Assembly (NCBI RefSeq): GCF_018613065.1
Contig: NZ_JAGGQW010000014.1
Span: 30,312 to 94,311 of the forward strand
Direction: 5' to 3'
Source of the DNA: Bacillus sp. ISL-7
GTDB lineage: Bacteria; Bacillota; Bacilli; Bacillales_B; DSM-18226
DNA length: 64,000 nt
The translations under genes were made by a program, and so were the position numbers. Positions 1 through 9,994 of this stretch are shown here, piece after piece (the first letter of the stretch is position 1; each line of letters begins with the position of its first letter). Under the pieces are notes generated by a model. It worked only from the letters and a program-made list of their open reading frames with translations, was not told where the DNA came from and made no database searches.

Positions 1-86
1 GCTTTACGTCGCATGGAATGCCTGCCAGCGCAACGAAAGAAGCCTTGGTTGAATATTTAGCGATCCGTCCTCTCGAGGAAGTGTAG
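1..86 (+). CDS. 3' end of an upstream gene (partial)
   Basis: An open frame enters from the left edge (frame starting at base 3) and stops at TAG 84-86, ending with residues EALVEYLAIRPLEEV. Only about 28 residues are visible, too few for me to name the family. It ends three bases before the sirC start and is therefore almost certainly in the same transcript. In B. subtilis the gene ahead of ylnF (sirC) is the sirohydrochlorin chelatase ylnE, which makes a siroheme enzyme the best guess, but the tail itself does not prove this. Confidence 0.45.
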   Translation, partial: FTSHGMPASATKEALVEYLAIRPLEEV

Positions 87-89
87 AGG

Positions 90-722
90 ATGAATTCAGG
101 CTATCCTGTAAACCTAAGGTTAGATGGTAAAACAGTTGTCATTGTTGGGGGCGGGAAAGTTGCCGAACGAAAGGTGACGGGACTGCTTGGTACGGGTGCA
201 GAAATCGTAATCGTCAGCCCGGATGTAACGGATGAAATCCAAAGGCTTCATCGTGAGGGGAAAATTGTGTGGAAGCAAAAGTCTTTTTTTGCGAGCGACA
301 TAAAGGATGCATTCATGATTTTTGCTGCGACGAATATTCGAGAAATAAATCAGTTGATTAGAAGTTCAGCAGCACCCCATCAGCTTGTAACGATTGCAGA
401 CGATCCAGATCGCTCCAATTTCCACGTCCCAGCCCATTTTCAACGTGGCCTGTTGAGCATTGCCGTTTCAACAGGAGGTGCGAGTCCAACCCTCGCAAGC
501 AAAATTCGGGAGCAGCTCGAGGAGCAGTTTGATGATTCTTACGAGGGCTACCTCGACTTTCTATCTTCAAAACGAAAGTGGATTCTGAAGGAAGTGGAAA
601 ATGCTTCTTTGAAGAGGAAACTATTAAAAACCATTGTAAGTTCGGAGTTCTTAACTAGTGATAATCGGGAAGATGATTTTATTAGATTATATGAAACGCT
701 TCTTAACGAAACGGGCCAATAA
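90..722 (+). CDS. sirC: Precorrin-2 dehydrogenase (siroheme synthesis, SirC/YlnF type)
   Basis: This cytosolic enzyme should oxidise precorrin-2 to sirohydrochlorin with NAD+, the middle step in making siroheme for sulfite and nitrite reductases. The 210-residue length fits the stand-alone Bacillus enzyme rather than the fused CysG. An N-terminal Rossmann fold is seen with VVIVGGGKVAERK (about residues 16-28), followed by the family segment FHVPAHFQRG and the AVSTGGASPTLA motif around residues 125-137. It starts three bases after the upstream gene stops, with an AGAGGATG-type ribosome binding site inside that stop region. A terminator follows directly, so it is the last gene of the operon. 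Confidence 0.92.
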   Translation: MNSGYPVNLRLDGKTVVIVGGGKVAERKVTGLLGTGAEIVIVSPDVTDEIQRLHREGKIVWKQKSFFASDIKDAFMIFAATNIREINQLIRSSAAPHQLVTIADDPDRSNFHVPAHFQRGLLSIAVSTGGASPTLASKIREQLEEQFDDSYEGYLDFLSSKRKWILKEVENASLKRKLLKTIVSSEFLTSDNREDDFIRLYETLLNETGQ

Positions 723-729
723 TGACTGC

Positions 730-760
730 AAAAAAGGATGTCGATGACGTCCTTTTTTTT
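730..760 (+). terminator. Intrinsic terminator after sirC
   Basis: The stem GGATGTC/GACGTCC (one G-U pair) has a short GAT loop and is followed by eight T. It closes the siroheme operon. Confidence 0.85.
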
Positions 761-910
761 ATGGACTTTTCCTTTTGAAAAATCAGAGGACAGGGAGTTT
801 TTACCTATTTTTATAAAATTTTCTGAAAAGTAGTTCCATTTTTAAAATCAGTGTTATATAATACAAAGCGTAGATAGTTACTGTATTATAACAAAGAGGT
901 GATGTAGTTC

Positions 911-2503
911 ATGTCGACGCAAACGACAGGTATTGAAGTGGTTGGGGCAATAAAAGCCCAGTACGATGAGATTTTAACACCAGGGGCATTAAATTTTATT
1001 GAAGAGCTAGAACGAAAATTTGGCGAAAGAAGAATGGAACTGTTACAGTACAGGCAAAAACGGCAAGCTGAAATTAATGATGGGAAATTGCTAGACTTCC
1101 TTCCTGAGACAAAACATATTCGGAATGATAACTGGACCATTGCTCCGCTGCCGGATGACCTGCAAGATCGCAGGGTAGAAATTACAGGCCCGACCGATCG
1201 AAAAATGGTCATCAACGCTTTAAACTCTGGTGCAAAGGTTTTTATGGCTGATTGTGAAGACGCCACTTCACCGACATGGGAAAACATCATCGAAGGACAA
1301 ATCAACTTAAGAGATGCAGTAAATCGGACGATTTCCTTTGAAAATCCTAACGGTAAAAAATATGAACTACATGAAAAAACAGCTGTTCTGTTTGTTAGAC
1401 CACGCGGCCTGCATTTAGAAGAAAAACATATTTTACTAGATGGCAAGTCTATTTCAGGAAGTTTCTTCGACTTTGGGATGTACTTTTTCCATAATGTGAA
1501 CCAGTTACTTGAGAGGGGAACAGGTCCATATTTTTACCTGCCGAAGCTGGAAAGTCACCTGGAGGCAAGGCTTTGGAATGATGTATTTGTATTTGCGCAA
1601 GAGAAGCTTGGGATTCCGAATGGAACCATTAAAGCGACTGTCTTACTAGAAACCATCATGGGCGCATTTGAAATGAATGAGATTTTATTTGAGCTAAAGG
1701 AACACTCTGCAGGATTGAATTGTGGAAGATGGGATTATATCTTCAGTTACTTAAAAAAGCTGCGTAACCACAAGGATGTCATTTTACCGGATCGATCACA
1801 GGTAACGATGACAGTACCATTCATGCGTTCGTATTCGTTACTAACGATTCAAACCTGTCACCGCCGGAAGGCACCGGCAATCGGAGGAATGGCAGCCCAA
1901 ATTCCGATTCGTAATAATCCGGCTGCTAATGAGGAGGCTTTTGCAAAGGTCCGCGCTGATAAGGAGCGTGAAGCCCGTGATGGTCATGATGGAACATGGG
2001 TGGCACACCCAGGTCTTGTTCCGGTAGCCCTGGAAGTTTTCAACCGTGAAATGCCGATTGCAAACCAAATTCATACACTTAAGCAACAGAAAATCAGTGT
2101 GACTGCCCAAGATTTGCTTGAATCACCAGGTGGAACGATTACTGAAGAAGGCGTTCGTTTGAACATAAATGTTGGGATTCAATATGTGGCTTCCTGGCTA
2201 AGTGGAAGTGGCGCAGCCCCTATTCACAACTTAATGGAGGACGCTGCAACTGCAGAAATTTCACGCGCCCAGCTGTGGCAGTGGATTCGCCACCCTAAAG
2301 GGATGCTGAACGACGGACGGAAAGTCACTGTGGAGATGTATGAGCAATACAAGGTGGAGGAATTAGGAAAAATAAAACAGGAAATTGGGGCGCAGGCATT
2401 TGAAGGCGGCCGATTTGATGAAGCAGTTGAACTGTTTGACCGTTTGATTTTAAATGATGATTTTGCTGAATTTTTAACCCTGCCGGGATATGAGCTTATC
2501 TAG
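911..2503 (+). CDS. aceB: Malate synthase A
   Basis: It condenses glyoxylate with acetyl-CoA to malate, the second step of the glyoxylate shunt used for growth on acetate and fatty acids. The 530 residues match the isoform A family. Visible family signatures are [12 protein letters not shown] (about 112-123) with acidic metal ligands, RPRGLHLEE (163-171) and the C-terminal GRWDYIFSY segment. A ribosome binding site AAAGAGGTGATG precedes the ATG, and a TATAAT -10 box is at 857-862. aceA follows after 46 bp with no terminator between, so the two shunt enzymes are most likely co-transcribed. Confidence 0.96.
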   Translation: MSTQTTGIEVVGAIKAQYDEILTPGALNFIEELERKFGERRMELLQYRQKRQAEINDGKLLDFLPETKHIRNDNWTIAPLPDDLQDRRVEITGPTDRKMVINALNSGAKVFMADCEDATSPTWENIIEGQINLRDAVNRTISFENPNGKKYELHEKTAVLFVRPRGLHLEEKHILLDGKSISGSFFDFGMYFFHNVNQLLERGTGPYFYLPKLESHLEARLWNDVFVFAQEKLGIPNGTIKATVLLETIMGAFEMNEILFELKEHSAGLNCGRWDYIFSYLKKLRNHKDVILPDRSQVTMTVPFMRSYSLLTIQTCHRRKAPAIGGMAAQIPIRNNPAANEEAFAKVRADKEREARDGHDGTWVAHPGLVPVALEVFNREMPIANQIHTLKQQKISVTAQDLLESPGGTITEEGVRLNINVGIQYVASWLSGSGAAPIHNLMEDAATAEISRAQLWQWIRHPKGMLNDGRKVTVEMYEQYKVEELGKIKQEIGAQAFEGGRFDEAVELFDRLILNDDFAEFLTLPGYELI

Positions 2504-2549
2504 ATTTTTTTATAAAAAATACTTAATAGATTAATAGGAGGAATATAAA

Positions 2550-3833
2550 ATGACAAATTCAAGAGTAGCACAATTACAAGAAAGCTGGGAAATGGATAGC
2601 CGTTGGAAAGGGATTACAAGACCATACACTGCCGAGGATGTTATCAAGCTACGCGGATCCATTGATATTGAGCATACGTTGGCTCGAAAAGGGTCTGAAA
2701 AGCTTTGGAAGCTATTAAATGAGGAAGACTATGTAAATGCCCTTGGTGCATTAACAGGAAATCAAGCAGTCCAACAAGTAAAAGCAGGGTTAAAAGCGAT
2801 CTACTTAAGCGGCTGGCAGGTAGCAGCTGATGCGAATCTGTCCGGACATATGTACCCTGACCAAAGCTTATACCCAGCAAATAGTGTACCAAGTGTTGTC
2901 AAAAGGATTAATCAAGCGCTTCAACGTGCAGACCAGATTACCCATTCAGAGGGCGACAACTCAATTGATTGGTTTACTCCAATTATCGCTGATGCCGAAG
3001 CCGGTTTTGGCGGCCAATTAAACTGTTTCGAACTAATGAAAGGCATGATTGAAGCTGGTGCTTCAGGTGTCCACTTTGAAGATCAGCTTTCTTCCGAGAA
3101 AAAGTGTGGCCATTTAGGGGGTAAAGTATTGCTGCCAACCCAAACGGCGGTTCGCAACTTGATTGCCGCTCGTTTAGCTGCTGACGTTATGGGTGTTCCT
3201 ACGTTACTAGTTGCTCGTACCGATGCAAACGCGGCTGATTTAATTACAAGTGATATCGATATGAATGATGCACCTTTTATTACTGGTGAACGTACTGGAG
3301 AAGGATTCTATCGTGTTAAGGCGGGGATTGACCAGGCGATTGCTCGCGGTCTAGCATATGCACCCTATGCAGATCTTGTTTGGTGTGAAACCTCTGAACC
3401 GAATCTCGAGGAAGCAAGACAATTTGCAGAAGCGATCCATGAGCAATTCCCAGGCAAGTTGCTCGCATACAACTGTTCGCCATCTTTCAACTGGAAAAAG
3501 AAATTGGATCAAGAAACAATTGCGAAATTCCAAGTCGAACTTGGAAAAATGGGCTACAAGTTCCAATTCGTTACTCTTGCTGGCTTCCACGCCCTAAACC
3601 ATGGCATGTTCGAACTTGCTCGCGGCTATAAAGTGCGCGGCATGGCAGCTTACTCCGAATTGCAGCAAGCGGAATTCGACAGCGAGCAATACGGCTACAC
3701 AGCCACACGTCACCAGCGTGAGGTTGGTACAGGTTACTTTGACCAAGTATCTATGGTCATTACCGGTGGAACATCATCAACAACCGCATTAAAAGGTTCG
3801 ACTGAGGCAGAACAATTTACAGGGAAAAACTAG
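2550..3833 (+). CDS. aceA: Isocitrate lyase
   Basis: It splits isocitrate into succinate and glyoxylate, the entry reaction of the glyoxylate shunt. The 427-residue protein carries the ICL signature [11 protein letters not shown] with catalytic Cys186, and the Mg-binding DAEAGFGG segment at 148-155. The ribosome binding site AGGAGGAATATAAA is optimal. It is the second gene of an aceB-aceA operon and ends at a strong terminator. B. subtilis 168 lacks this pair, whereas many other Bacillaceae carry it. Confidence 0.97.
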   Translation: MTNSRVAQLQESWEMDSRWKGITRPYTAEDVIKLRGSIDIEHTLARKGSEKLWKLLNEEDYVNALGALTGNQAVQQVKAGLKAIYLSGWQVAADANLSGHMYPDQSLYPANSVPSVVKRINQALQRADQITHSEGDNSIDWFTPIIADAEAGFGGQLNCFELMKGMIEAGASGVHFEDQLSSEKKCGHLGGKVLLPTQTAVRNLIAARLAADVMGVPTLLVARTDANAADLITSDIDMNDAPFITGERTGEGFYRVKAGIDQAIARGLAYAPYADLVWCETSEPNLEEARQFAEAIHEQFPGKLLAYNCSPSFNWKKKLDQETIAKFQVELGKMGYKFQFVTLAGFHALNHGMFELARGYKVRGMAAYSELQQAEFDSEQYGYTATRHQREVGTGYFDQVSMVITGGTSSTTALKGSTEAEQFTGKN

Positions 3834-3848
3834 GTATCAGCAGGGCGC

Positions 3849-3884
3849 GAATCCTTCTCTCCTATTGGAGGGAGGGATTTTTTG
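3849..3884 (+). terminator. Intrinsic terminator after aceA
   Basis: The 13-bp stem AATCCTTCTCTCC/GGAGGGAGGGATT (with G-U pairs) has a four-base loop and is followed by a T run. Confidence 0.88.
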
Positions 3885-3898
3885 ATGGTGGGTATATA

Positions 3899-4039
3899 AC
3901 TGGCGGATAAGGTGGGATTACTGTCGGATAAGGTGGGATTACTGTCCTATGGGATGGGTTTACTGGCGGATAAGGTGAGTTTACTGTCGTTTGGAATGAG
4001 TTTACCCTCAGATAAGGCAAGATTACTCTCGAATAACTA
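3899..4039. repeat. 21-bp tandem repeat, about six and a half units
   Basis: Units start at 3899, 3920, 3941, 3962, 3983, 4004 and 4025. The consensus contains ACTGnCGGATAAGGTGGG followed by ATT or TTT. Units 1 and 2 differ at one base; units 3 and 5 replace the CGGATAAGG core; units 6 and 7 are degenerate. The period is exactly 21, so all frames repeat as heptapeptides and a proline-rich minus-strand frame stays open. I see no ribosome binding site or conserved start for it and regard the array as non-coding. Confidence 0.85.
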
Positions 4040-4142
4040 ATTCCTTCAGCCCACAAACTTACTTCTCCAGCACTTTTTGGAACGGAACGTTTTTTAGGGT
4101 ATTATCATAGATAATAATAGCCTTTATATGGAGTTGATTGAG

Positions 4143-4577
4143 TTGAAAAAGACAACCGTTGACGAGGTCTTACAGCAAGGTATCTATGGACCACTTGAAA
4201 CAAAACCAGATGAGCGGCGGAAATTCTTAGGAACTTTGAGAGAGCGGATTGTGTTGGCTCTTACGAAAAGCCAAGTAGGAGAATCAACAGTATATCCCCA
4301 AGTGGAGCAGCATATGAAGAAAAAGCCCCAGTCCCATCTTTTCTTAAATGGAAACATGAACTACGAGGTCCTTTCCAAATATGTAAAGCTGGCCACAAAA
4401 TATAAGATTGAACATACTATTGTGACCAATAAAGAGCACGACACGGAAATCGGCTTGGTGTTAGCCATGGATCATGCAATTGATAAGGAAGATATCTATA
4501 TAACCAAGAAGGTACCTGCCAAGCTGCAGGAAGTTAAAAAGAGCAAGGGCTTTTTTTCAAAAATCTTTAAAAAATAA
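4143..4577 (+). CDS. yueI: YueI family protein (DUF1694)
   Basis: A small cytosolic protein of unknown function, conserved in Bacillaceae. The sequence VDEVLQQGIYGPLETKPDER and the following FLGTLRERIVLALTKSQV segment match the YueI family closely. I chose TTG at 4143 because GGAG at 4130-4133 lies nine bases upstream and the resulting N-terminus aligns with B. subtilis YueI. An in-frame ATG at 4128 would overlap that ribosome binding site. The C-terminus is lysine-rich (SKGFFSKIFKK). It stands alone, with repeat DNA on both sides. Confidence 0.85.
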   Translation: MKKTTVDEVLQQGIYGPLETKPDERRKFLGTLRERIVLALTKSQVGESTVYPQVEQHMKKKPQSHLFLNGNMNYEVLSKYVKLATKYKIEHTIVTNKEHDTEIGLVLAMDHAIDKEDIYITKKVPAKLQEVKKSKGFFSKIFKK

Positions 4578-4616
4578 GCAGATGTGATTTCAGAGAACAT
4601 ACGCCTTTAACACCGG

Positions 4617-4720
4617 AAATCATCAAGCCAGAGACCAAACCTGTCCATATGGGAGGTTCATAAGGACAAAAATCATCAAGCCAGAGCCCAAACTGTCCTT
4701 ATGAGAAGATCATAAGGACA
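4617..4720. repeat. Two tandem copies of a ~52-bp element with an internal hairpin
   Basis: Each copy begins AATCATCAAGCCAGAG and ends CATAAGGACAAA. The second copy contains a perfect 11-bp inverted repeat, TGTCCTTATGA and TCATAAGGACA, with a five-base loop. The first copy has the same hairpin degraded. A third partial echo, AACTGTCTTTAAGACA, follows at about 4741-4756. The function is unknown. Confidence 0.7.
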
Positions 4721-4776
4721 AATACCTCATGCAAAACCTTCAACTGTCTTTAAGACACTCTAAACTCCTCTGATTT

Positions 4777-5229
4777 TCACCCAACTGCCAATTCCACTAT
4801 AGCTTGCAGTTCGATTTCAACATTTCCCTGAATGGCGCGACTGATCATGCAAGAAGTCTCCGCTTTTTTTGCGAGTCTCTTAGCCATCGCCACTTCTTTT
4901 TCGGTTGCACCTGGTTTCAAGACTATATGTGGTCGATGAATAATCTTTTTGTATGTAAAAACCCCTTTGGTGACATCCACAATTCCTTCAGACTCCATCA
5001 TTAGAGTCTCCTTCTGCAAATGGCTACGTTCCATCATCGCTGCAAGTGTGATAATATAGCACGTCGCGGCAGCCCCAAGCAGCATCTCATCTGGATTAGT
5101 GCCGACACCCGGCCCATCCATTCCTGGTGGGATGGAGACCTTTGTTATTAAATTCCCTGTCTCAATCTCTCCAACATCATTCCGTAATCCCGGCCAGTTC
5201 GCCTTTAAATGAAAAATATGTTCAGTCAT
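4777..5229 (-). CDS. OsmC/Ohr family peroxiredoxin-like protein
   Basis: OsmC-family proteins reduce organic hydroperoxides with two cysteines. Here one cysteine is in AAATCYIITL and the other in AETSCMISRAIQ, the expected pair for the family, and GTNPDEMLLGAAATCY is the typical family motif. I chose ATG at 5229 (MTEHIFHLK) because GGAGGAATTTAGA lies immediately upstream; a start at 5262 would swallow that site. The gene is monocistronic. The subfamily (Ohr, OsmC or YhfA-like) cannot be settled by eye. Confidence 0.88.
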   Translation of the reverse strand: MTEHIFHLKANWPGLRNDVGEIETGNLITKVSIPPGMDGPGVGTNPDEMLLGAAATCYIITLAAMMERSHLQKETLMMESEGIVDVTKGVFTYKKIIHRPHIVLKPGATEKEVAMAKRLAKKAETSCMISRAIQGNVEIELQAIVELAVG

Positions 5230-5317
5230 TCTAAATTCCTCCAATTTGAGTTTTGCTCCCACGTAATTTTGAAAATATGGTATTGTTATTTAGATATGTA
5301 AAAATGGAGCAGTGATA

Positions 5318-5812
5318 ATGAAAATTATTTTTAAAATTACCCTTTGCCTAATTCTTTGTTTATATTTAGCGATTCTTTCAAAATTAATTTTGTTTAAATA
5401 TATCCCGTTAACCGAGATTATTAATCATTTTAACTTTACCTATGATGAATACCACTGGCGGTCGAATAATTTCGTCCCCTTTAAAACCATTAAATTTTAT
5501 CTGTTTTTAGCAGATATCAATCTAAGTATTCGAATTGAGAACTTAGCAGGGAATGTCATCGGTTTTATGCCGTTCGGATTTATCTTACCATTGCTGGCAA
5601 AAAAGTTTCAAAAAATCAGCGCTGTCACCTTTTCTACCTTTAGCTTAAGTCTAACGTTCGAACTGTTGCAGCTCGTATTTGAATTTGGCAGTTTTGATGT
5701 GGACGACTTAATTTTAAATACGGCTGGTGGAATTCTTGGTTATCTGCCTATTAAGTTCGTTTTTCTGATCACCCATTTGAAAAAGAAAAACATAAAAACA
5801 ACGCAATTTTAG
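5318..5812 (+). CDS. VanZ-like membrane protein
   Basis: About 165 residues with four to five hydrophobic helices. It has the VanZ-like pattern: an N-terminal helix, the NFVPFKTIKFYL segment, NLAGNVIGFMPFGFILPLL, SLTFELLQL and the acidic DVDDLILNTAGGILGYL near the C-terminus. VanZ itself gives low-level teicoplanin resistance, but most Bacillus members have no known role. ATG at 5318 is nine bases after GGAG; a GTG at 5312 is also in frame. A terminator follows. Confidence 0.85.
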   Translation: MKIIFKITLCLILCLYLAILSKLILFKYIPLTEIINHFNFTYDEYHWRSNNFVPFKTIKFYLFLADINLSIRIENLAGNVIGFMPFGFILPLLAKKFQKISAVTFSTFSLSLTFELLQLVFEFGSFDVDDLILNTAGGILGYLPIKFVFLITHLKKKNIKTTQF

Positions 5813-5832
5813 GGGGCAGTTTCAAAGTAAAT

Positions 5833-5876
5833 AAAAACCACCGATGAATCTTCAAAAAGATCCACTGGTGGTTTTT
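5833..5876. terminator. Bidirectional intrinsic terminator
   Basis: The stem AAAACCACC/TGGTGG plus TTTT is flanked by an A run on one side and a T run on the other. It can serve the VanZ-like gene and the convergent lytic transglycosylase gene. Confidence 0.75.
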
Positions 5877-5925
5877 TCAGTGCCGTTTACAGGAACGGTA
5901 TCTGCTAACAATTGGATATTATTCG

Positions 5926-6507
5926 TTACCTTTGTGCTATAGGTAAAATCACCATAACAGTATGGATAGCGGAAATTATCTTTATTGCGCCACATGTATA
6001 AATGGTTGGCTTTTCTTTTACCCGCTGCAATGAGAATTCCTTCGCCAATGCTTCACTATGTTTTCCGCCGTGTTGCGCCACAAAGTCAATGTAACCAATT
6101 CCCATGTTGTAGGACTGGATAATAGTCTGAAAATCGACCTTTTTCTGATTCCCATAAGTAAGAACGCGCTGAAAATGTTTAACCCCAACCTGAATACTTT
6201 TTTTCGGATCTGTAATTGTATTTCTTGCCAAACCAGCCGATTCCGACGATTGCATAGGATCCCCGCCTTTGCCGCGGCTTTCCTGCTGCATTAAGGCTAC
6301 TAGTACTGTCGTATGAGTTTCGAGATTATATTTTGCTAATTCATCATGTATTAAGGGACGATATTTTATTACATCAGCAAATGGATCAGATTTTTCAAGT
6401 TGAAGGGAACCTGGTTGTTGAAAATAATTTTGAAACATGGCCAATCCACAAAAAAGCATAAAAAGCATCAAAAAGAGTTTATATTTCTTCCGTCTTCGTT
6501 TTTTCAT
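5926..6507 (-). CDS. Lytic transglycosylase-like protein, C-terminus frameshifted
   Basis: The protein has a Lys/Arg-rich start and one signal anchor (about residues 8-26), then a lysozyme-like domain of the CwlT/YddH type that would cut peptidoglycan outside the membrane. The domain motifs are ALMQQESRG (catalytic Glu), DPMQSSES and IIQSYNMGIGYID. After residue ~165 (PTIYTCG) the frame gives an implausible hydrophobic tail. The next frame reads RNKDNFRYPYCYGDFTYS, the normal family ending, and runs to a stop at 5852-5854. One base is therefore missing near 5990-5996. GGGAGGGC precedes the ATG. The frameshift may be a real mutation or a sequencing error. Confidence 0.82.
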   Translation of the reverse strand: MKKRRRKKYKLFLMLFMLFCGLAMFQNYFQQPGSLQLEKSDPFADVIKYRPLIHDELAKYNLETHTTVLVALMQQESRGKGGDPMQSSESAGLARNTITDPKKSIQVGVKHFQRVLTYGNQKKVDFQTIIQSYNMGIGYIDFVAQHGGKHSEALAKEFSLQRVKEKPTIYTCGAIKIISAIHTVMVILPIAQR

Positions 6508-6744
6508 TCAGAAGCCCTCCCATCCATGACCATTATAAGGGAAGATGCCAAGAATGTCTGTGATGAACTTATCTGAAAAAATATTTGCATTATTAAGAGA
6601 AAAATAGAATTAAATTTCTAAAAGTTTGAACAAAAATTGATTTGCTTGCCAATACTGATAGTTGAATCATTGCGGTAATGCGGAAAAGTTTGGTATCATC
6701 ATTAGTATTGATATGACAAGACAAATGGGATTGGGGGTTATGAT

Positions 6745-7044
6745 ATGTCACGAATTTCAAATGAGCAGGTTAAGCATGTAGCCAACTTGGCACGCTTGGC
6801 GATAACAGAGGAAGAAACAGAAAAGTTTACAAAGCAGCTGGATGCGATTATTACCTTTGCTGAGCAGTTAAATGAATTGGACACGGAAAATGTAGAACCT
6901 ACATACCATGTGCTGGATATGAAAAATGTTTTACGTGAAGATAAATCCAAACAAGGATTAGCGCTTGAAGAGGTACTAAAAAATGCGCCGGAACATCAGG
7001 ATGGACAGATTAAAGTACCATCGATTATGGGGAAGGAGGATTAA
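6745..7044 (+). CDS. gatC: Asp-tRNA(Asn)/Glu-tRNA(Gln) amidotransferase subunit C
   Basis: The small subunit holds GatA and GatB together in the transamidation route to Gln-tRNA(Gln). The 99-residue length and the motifs [31 protein letters not shown] and LREDK are typical. It starts the gatCAB operon, with GGGGGTT upstream, and its stop is three bases before the gatA start codon. The preceding 230 bp hold the promoter; no riboswitch is visible. Confidence 0.96.
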   Translation: MSRISNEQVKHVANLARLAITEEETEKFTKQLDAIITFAEQLNELDTENVEPTYHVLDMKNVLREDKSKQGLALEEVLKNAPEHQDGQIKVPSIMGKED

Positions 7045-7047
7045 ATC

Positions 7048-8505
7048 GTGAGTTTATTTGACTATAAAGTTGCAGATCTACATGAACTGCTACATAAAAA
7101 GGAACTAAATGTATCCGATCTTGTTGAAGAATCATACAAGAGAATCGGACAAGTCGAGGACAAAGTTCAGGCATTTTTAACATTAGATGAAGAGCGCGCC
7201 CGTCAATCAGCGAAAGCATTAGATGAGAAACTTAACACGAATGCGGCAAAAGGTTTGCTATTCGGGATGCCGATTGGCTTAAAAGATAACATGGTTACAA
7301 AAGGACTGCGGACAACCTGTGCGAGTAAAATTCTCGAAAACTTTGATCCAATTTATGATGCCACCGTCGTTCAGAAACTGCAGCAGGCAGAAACGGTAAC
7401 GATTGGGAAGTTAAATATGGATGAATTTGCAATGGGGTCTTCAAACGAAAATTCCCATTATCAAACGACACGGAATCCATGGAATCTTGAGACGGTTCCA
7501 GGTGGTTCATCAGGCGGTTCAGCAGCATCTGTTGCAGCAGGTGAAGTCCTATTTTCCCTAGGTTCTGATACGGGTGGTTCAATCCGTCAGCCAGCTTCTT
7601 TTTGTGGTGTCGTCGGATTAAAGCCAACCTATGGTCGTGTTTCCCGCTTTGGCCTTGTAGCCTTTGCGTCATCACTTGATCAAATTGGACCGATTACAAG
7701 AACCGTTGAGGATAATGCCTACCTGCTTCAAGCGATATCCGGCCTGGATCCAATGGATTCAACCTCAGCAAATGTGGACGTACCCGACTTTGCTAGTGCC
7801 TTAACTGGTGATGTAAAGGGTCTTAGAATCGCAGTACCAAAAGAGTATCTTGGTGAAGGTGTCAGCGAATCCGTCCGACAATCTGTCTTAAATGCATTAA
7901 AGGTGCTCGAGGGTCTTGGTGCCGTTTGGGAAGAAGTTTCCCTGCCGCATTCGAAGTATGCACTTGCCGCTTACTATTTGCTTTCGTCATCAGAAGCCTC
8001 AGCGAACCTCGCCCGTTTCGACGGAGTCCGTTACGGCTATCGTACAAAGGATGCGGAAACGTTAATTGATTTATACAAAAAAACACGAGCAGAAGGTTTC
8101 GGTGATGAAGTAAAGCGACGGATCATGCTTGGAACGTTTGCACTAAGCTCAGGTTACTATGATGCTTATTACAAAAAGGCACAGCAGGTTCGGACATTAA
8201 TCAAGCAAGACTATGAGAATGTTTTTGCCAAGTATGATGTGATTATCGGCCCGACCACACCAACGCCGGCTTTTAAAATTGGTGAAAAAATCGAGGACCC
8301 GTTAACGATGTATGCTAATGATATTTTAACGATTCCTTTGAACCTTGCCGGTTTACCAGGAATTTCGGTTCCGTGTGGCTTTGATGGCGGGCTGCCGCTA
8401 GGCTTACAAATCATCGGCAAGTATTTTGATGAAGCAACAATTTATCGGACAGCACATGCATTTGAACAGGCAACAGACTATCATAAACAGAAACCTGGAT
8501 TATAG
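7048..8505 (+). CDS. gatA: Glutamyl-tRNA(Gln) amidotransferase subunit A
   Basis: This amidase subunit hydrolyses glutamine and passes ammonia to GatB. The amidase-signature catalytic triad is intact: Lys79 in PIGLKDN, Ser154 in [11 protein letters not shown] and Ser178 in [12 protein letters not shown]. The 485-residue length is standard. The start is GTG with GGAAGGAGG just upstream, overlapping the end of gatC. It is the central gene of the operon. Confidence 0.97.
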   Translation: MSLFDYKVADLHELLHKKELNVSDLVEESYKRIGQVEDKVQAFLTLDEERARQSAKALDEKLNTNAAKGLLFGMPIGLKDNMVTKGLRTTCASKILENFDPIYDATVVQKLQQAETVTIGKLNMDEFAMGSSNENSHYQTTRNPWNLETVPGGSSGGSAASVAAGEVLFSLGSDTGGSIRQPASFCGVVGLKPTYGRVSRFGLVAFASSLDQIGPITRTVEDNAYLLQAISGLDPMDSTSANVDVPDFASALTGDVKGLRIAVPKEYLGEGVSESVRQSVLNALKVLEGLGAVWEEVSLPHSKYALAAYYLLSSSEASANLARFDGVRYGYRTKDAETLIDLYKKTRAEGFGDEVKRRIMLGTFALSSGYYDAYYKKAQQVRTLIKQDYENVFAKYDVIIGPTTPTPAFKIGEKIEDPLTMYANDILTIPLNLAGLPGISVPCGFDGGLPLGLQIIGKYFDEATIYRTAHAFEQATDYHKQKPGL

Positions 8506-8517
8506 GGGGTGAAGACC

Positions 8518-9945
8518 GTGGAATTTGAAACAGTGATTGGACTTGAGGTCCATGTTGAGTTAAAAACAGATTCAAAAATTTTCTCGGCGAGCCCCAATCA
8601 TTTTGGAGCTGAACCGAATACAAATACAAGTGTGATTGACCTGGGCTACCCAGGAGTTTTACCTGTCCTTAATAAAAAAGCGGTAGAATTTGGGATAAAA
8701 GCTGCCATGGCCATTAATTGCGAGGTTGCTACCCATACAAAGTTTGACCGCAAAAACTACTTTTACCCGGATAATCCCAAGGCCTATCAGATTTCCCAGT
8801 TTGACAAGCCAATTGGGGAACATGGCTGGATTGATATCGAGGTAAATGGCTATACGAAGCGGATTGGGATTACGAGAATTCATTTGGAAGAAGATGCAGG
8901 AAAGCTGAACCATGGCAAAGGGTATTCTTTATGCGATTATAATCGTCAGGGCACTCCGCTTGTTGAAATCGTTTCTGAACCGGATATTCGCACTCCTGAT
9001 GAGGCATATGCCTATCTTGAAAAATTAAAATCAATTATCCAATATACAGGCGTTTCCGATTGTAAAATGGAAGAGGGCTCACTTCGTTGTGACGCAAATA
9101 TTTCGATTCGTCCCGTTGGACAAGAAGAATTCGGAACGAAAACAGAATTGAAAAACCTGAACTCATTCAATTTTGTCCGCAAAGGGCTTGAATACGAAGA
9201 GAAGCGTCAACGCGAAGTGGTGTCTGCTGGTGGAACGATTGATCAAGAAACACGCCGCTTTGATGAAGCCACTGGGGCAACCTTGCTGATGAGGGTCAAA
9301 GAAGGCTCCGATGATTATCGTTACTTCCCAGAGCCGGATTTAATGGACTTGTACATTGATGAGGACTGGAAAGCAAGAGTTCGTGCCGAAATCCCTGAAC
9401 TGCCAGACCAGCGTCAAAAGCGTTATGTAGAAGAGCTTGGCTTACCCGTTTACGACGCGAAGGTGTTAACTGTAACCAAAGAAATGGCTGATTTCTTCGA
9501 GGAGACAGTTAATGGCGGTGCGGATGCGAAGCTTGCCTCGAACTGGATCATGGGGGATGTCTCCGCCTACTTGAATGCTGAGCAAAAAGAGCTTCATCAA
9601 GTACCCTTAACACCGGAAGGTCTAGCAAGCATGATTAAGCTAATCGAAAACGGAACAATTTCTTCGAAAATCGCGAAAACCGTTTTTAAAGAGTTAATTG
9701 AAAATGGCGGCGATGCCGAGAAAATTGTGAAGGACAAGGGGCTTGTCCAAATTTCCGATGAGGGAACACTTCTTAAAATTATTTCTGAGGTGTTAGATGC
9801 GAATCCGCAATCGATTGAAGATTTTAAGAATGGGAAAAATAAAGCGGTGGGCTTCTTAGTTGGGCAGTTAATGAAAGCAACTAAGGGTCAGGCCAATCCG
9901 CAGATGGTCAATCAGTTATTGCAGCAAGAATTACAAAAACGTTAA
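8518..9945 (+). CDS. gatB: Aspartyl/glutamyl-tRNA amidotransferase subunit B
   Basis: GatB binds the misacylated tRNA and carries out the phosphorylation and amidation step. The sequence follows B. subtilis GatB closely ([44 protein letters not shown]) and keeps the C-terminal YqeY-like tRNA-binding tail. I place the start at GTG 8518, nine bases after AGGGGG, which gives the N-terminus MEFETVIGL as in B. subtilis. GTG at 8509 is in frame but lies on the ribosome binding site. A strong terminator closes the operon. Confidence 0.96.
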   Translation: MEFETVIGLEVHVELKTDSKIFSASPNHFGAEPNTNTSVIDLGYPGVLPVLNKKAVEFGIKAAMAINCEVATHTKFDRKNYFYPDNPKAYQISQFDKPIGEHGWIDIEVNGYTKRIGITRIHLEEDAGKLNHGKGYSLCDYNRQGTPLVEIVSEPDIRTPDEAYAYLEKLKSIIQYTGVSDCKMEEGSLRCDANISIRPVGQEEFGTKTELKNLNSFNFVRKGLEYEEKRQREVVSAGGTIDQETRRFDEATGATLLMRVKEGSDDYRYFPEPDLMDLYIDEDWKARVRAEIPELPDQRQKRYVEELGLPVYDAKVLTVTKEMADFFEETVNGGADAKLASNWIMGDVSAYLNAEQKELHQVPLTPEGLASMIKLIENGTISSKIAKTVFKELIENGGDAEKIVKDKGLVQISDEGTLLKIISEVLDANPQSIEDFKNGKNKAVGFLVGQLMKATKGQANPQMVNQLLQQELQKR

Positions 9946-9950
9946 ACGAT

Positions 9951-9978
9951 GCTGGCAGAGTCTATTCTGCCAGTTTTT
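9951..9978 (+). terminator. Intrinsic terminator after gatCAB
   Basis: The stem CTGGCAGA/TCTGCCAG is followed by seven T. Confidence 0.9.
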
Positions 9979-9994
9979 TTATGGTTTGCGTGTT

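Noticed and set aside
886..1446. 186-residue frame opposite aceB
   Set aside because: It is antisense to a clear malate synthase gene, is Ser/Cys-rich in composition and has no start signal.
3862..4056. Minus-strand frame with repeated VIPPYP-type heptapeptides
   Set aside because: It is produced by the 21-bp tandem repeat, which keeps all frames open; there is no ribosome binding site and the segment also contains the aceA terminator.
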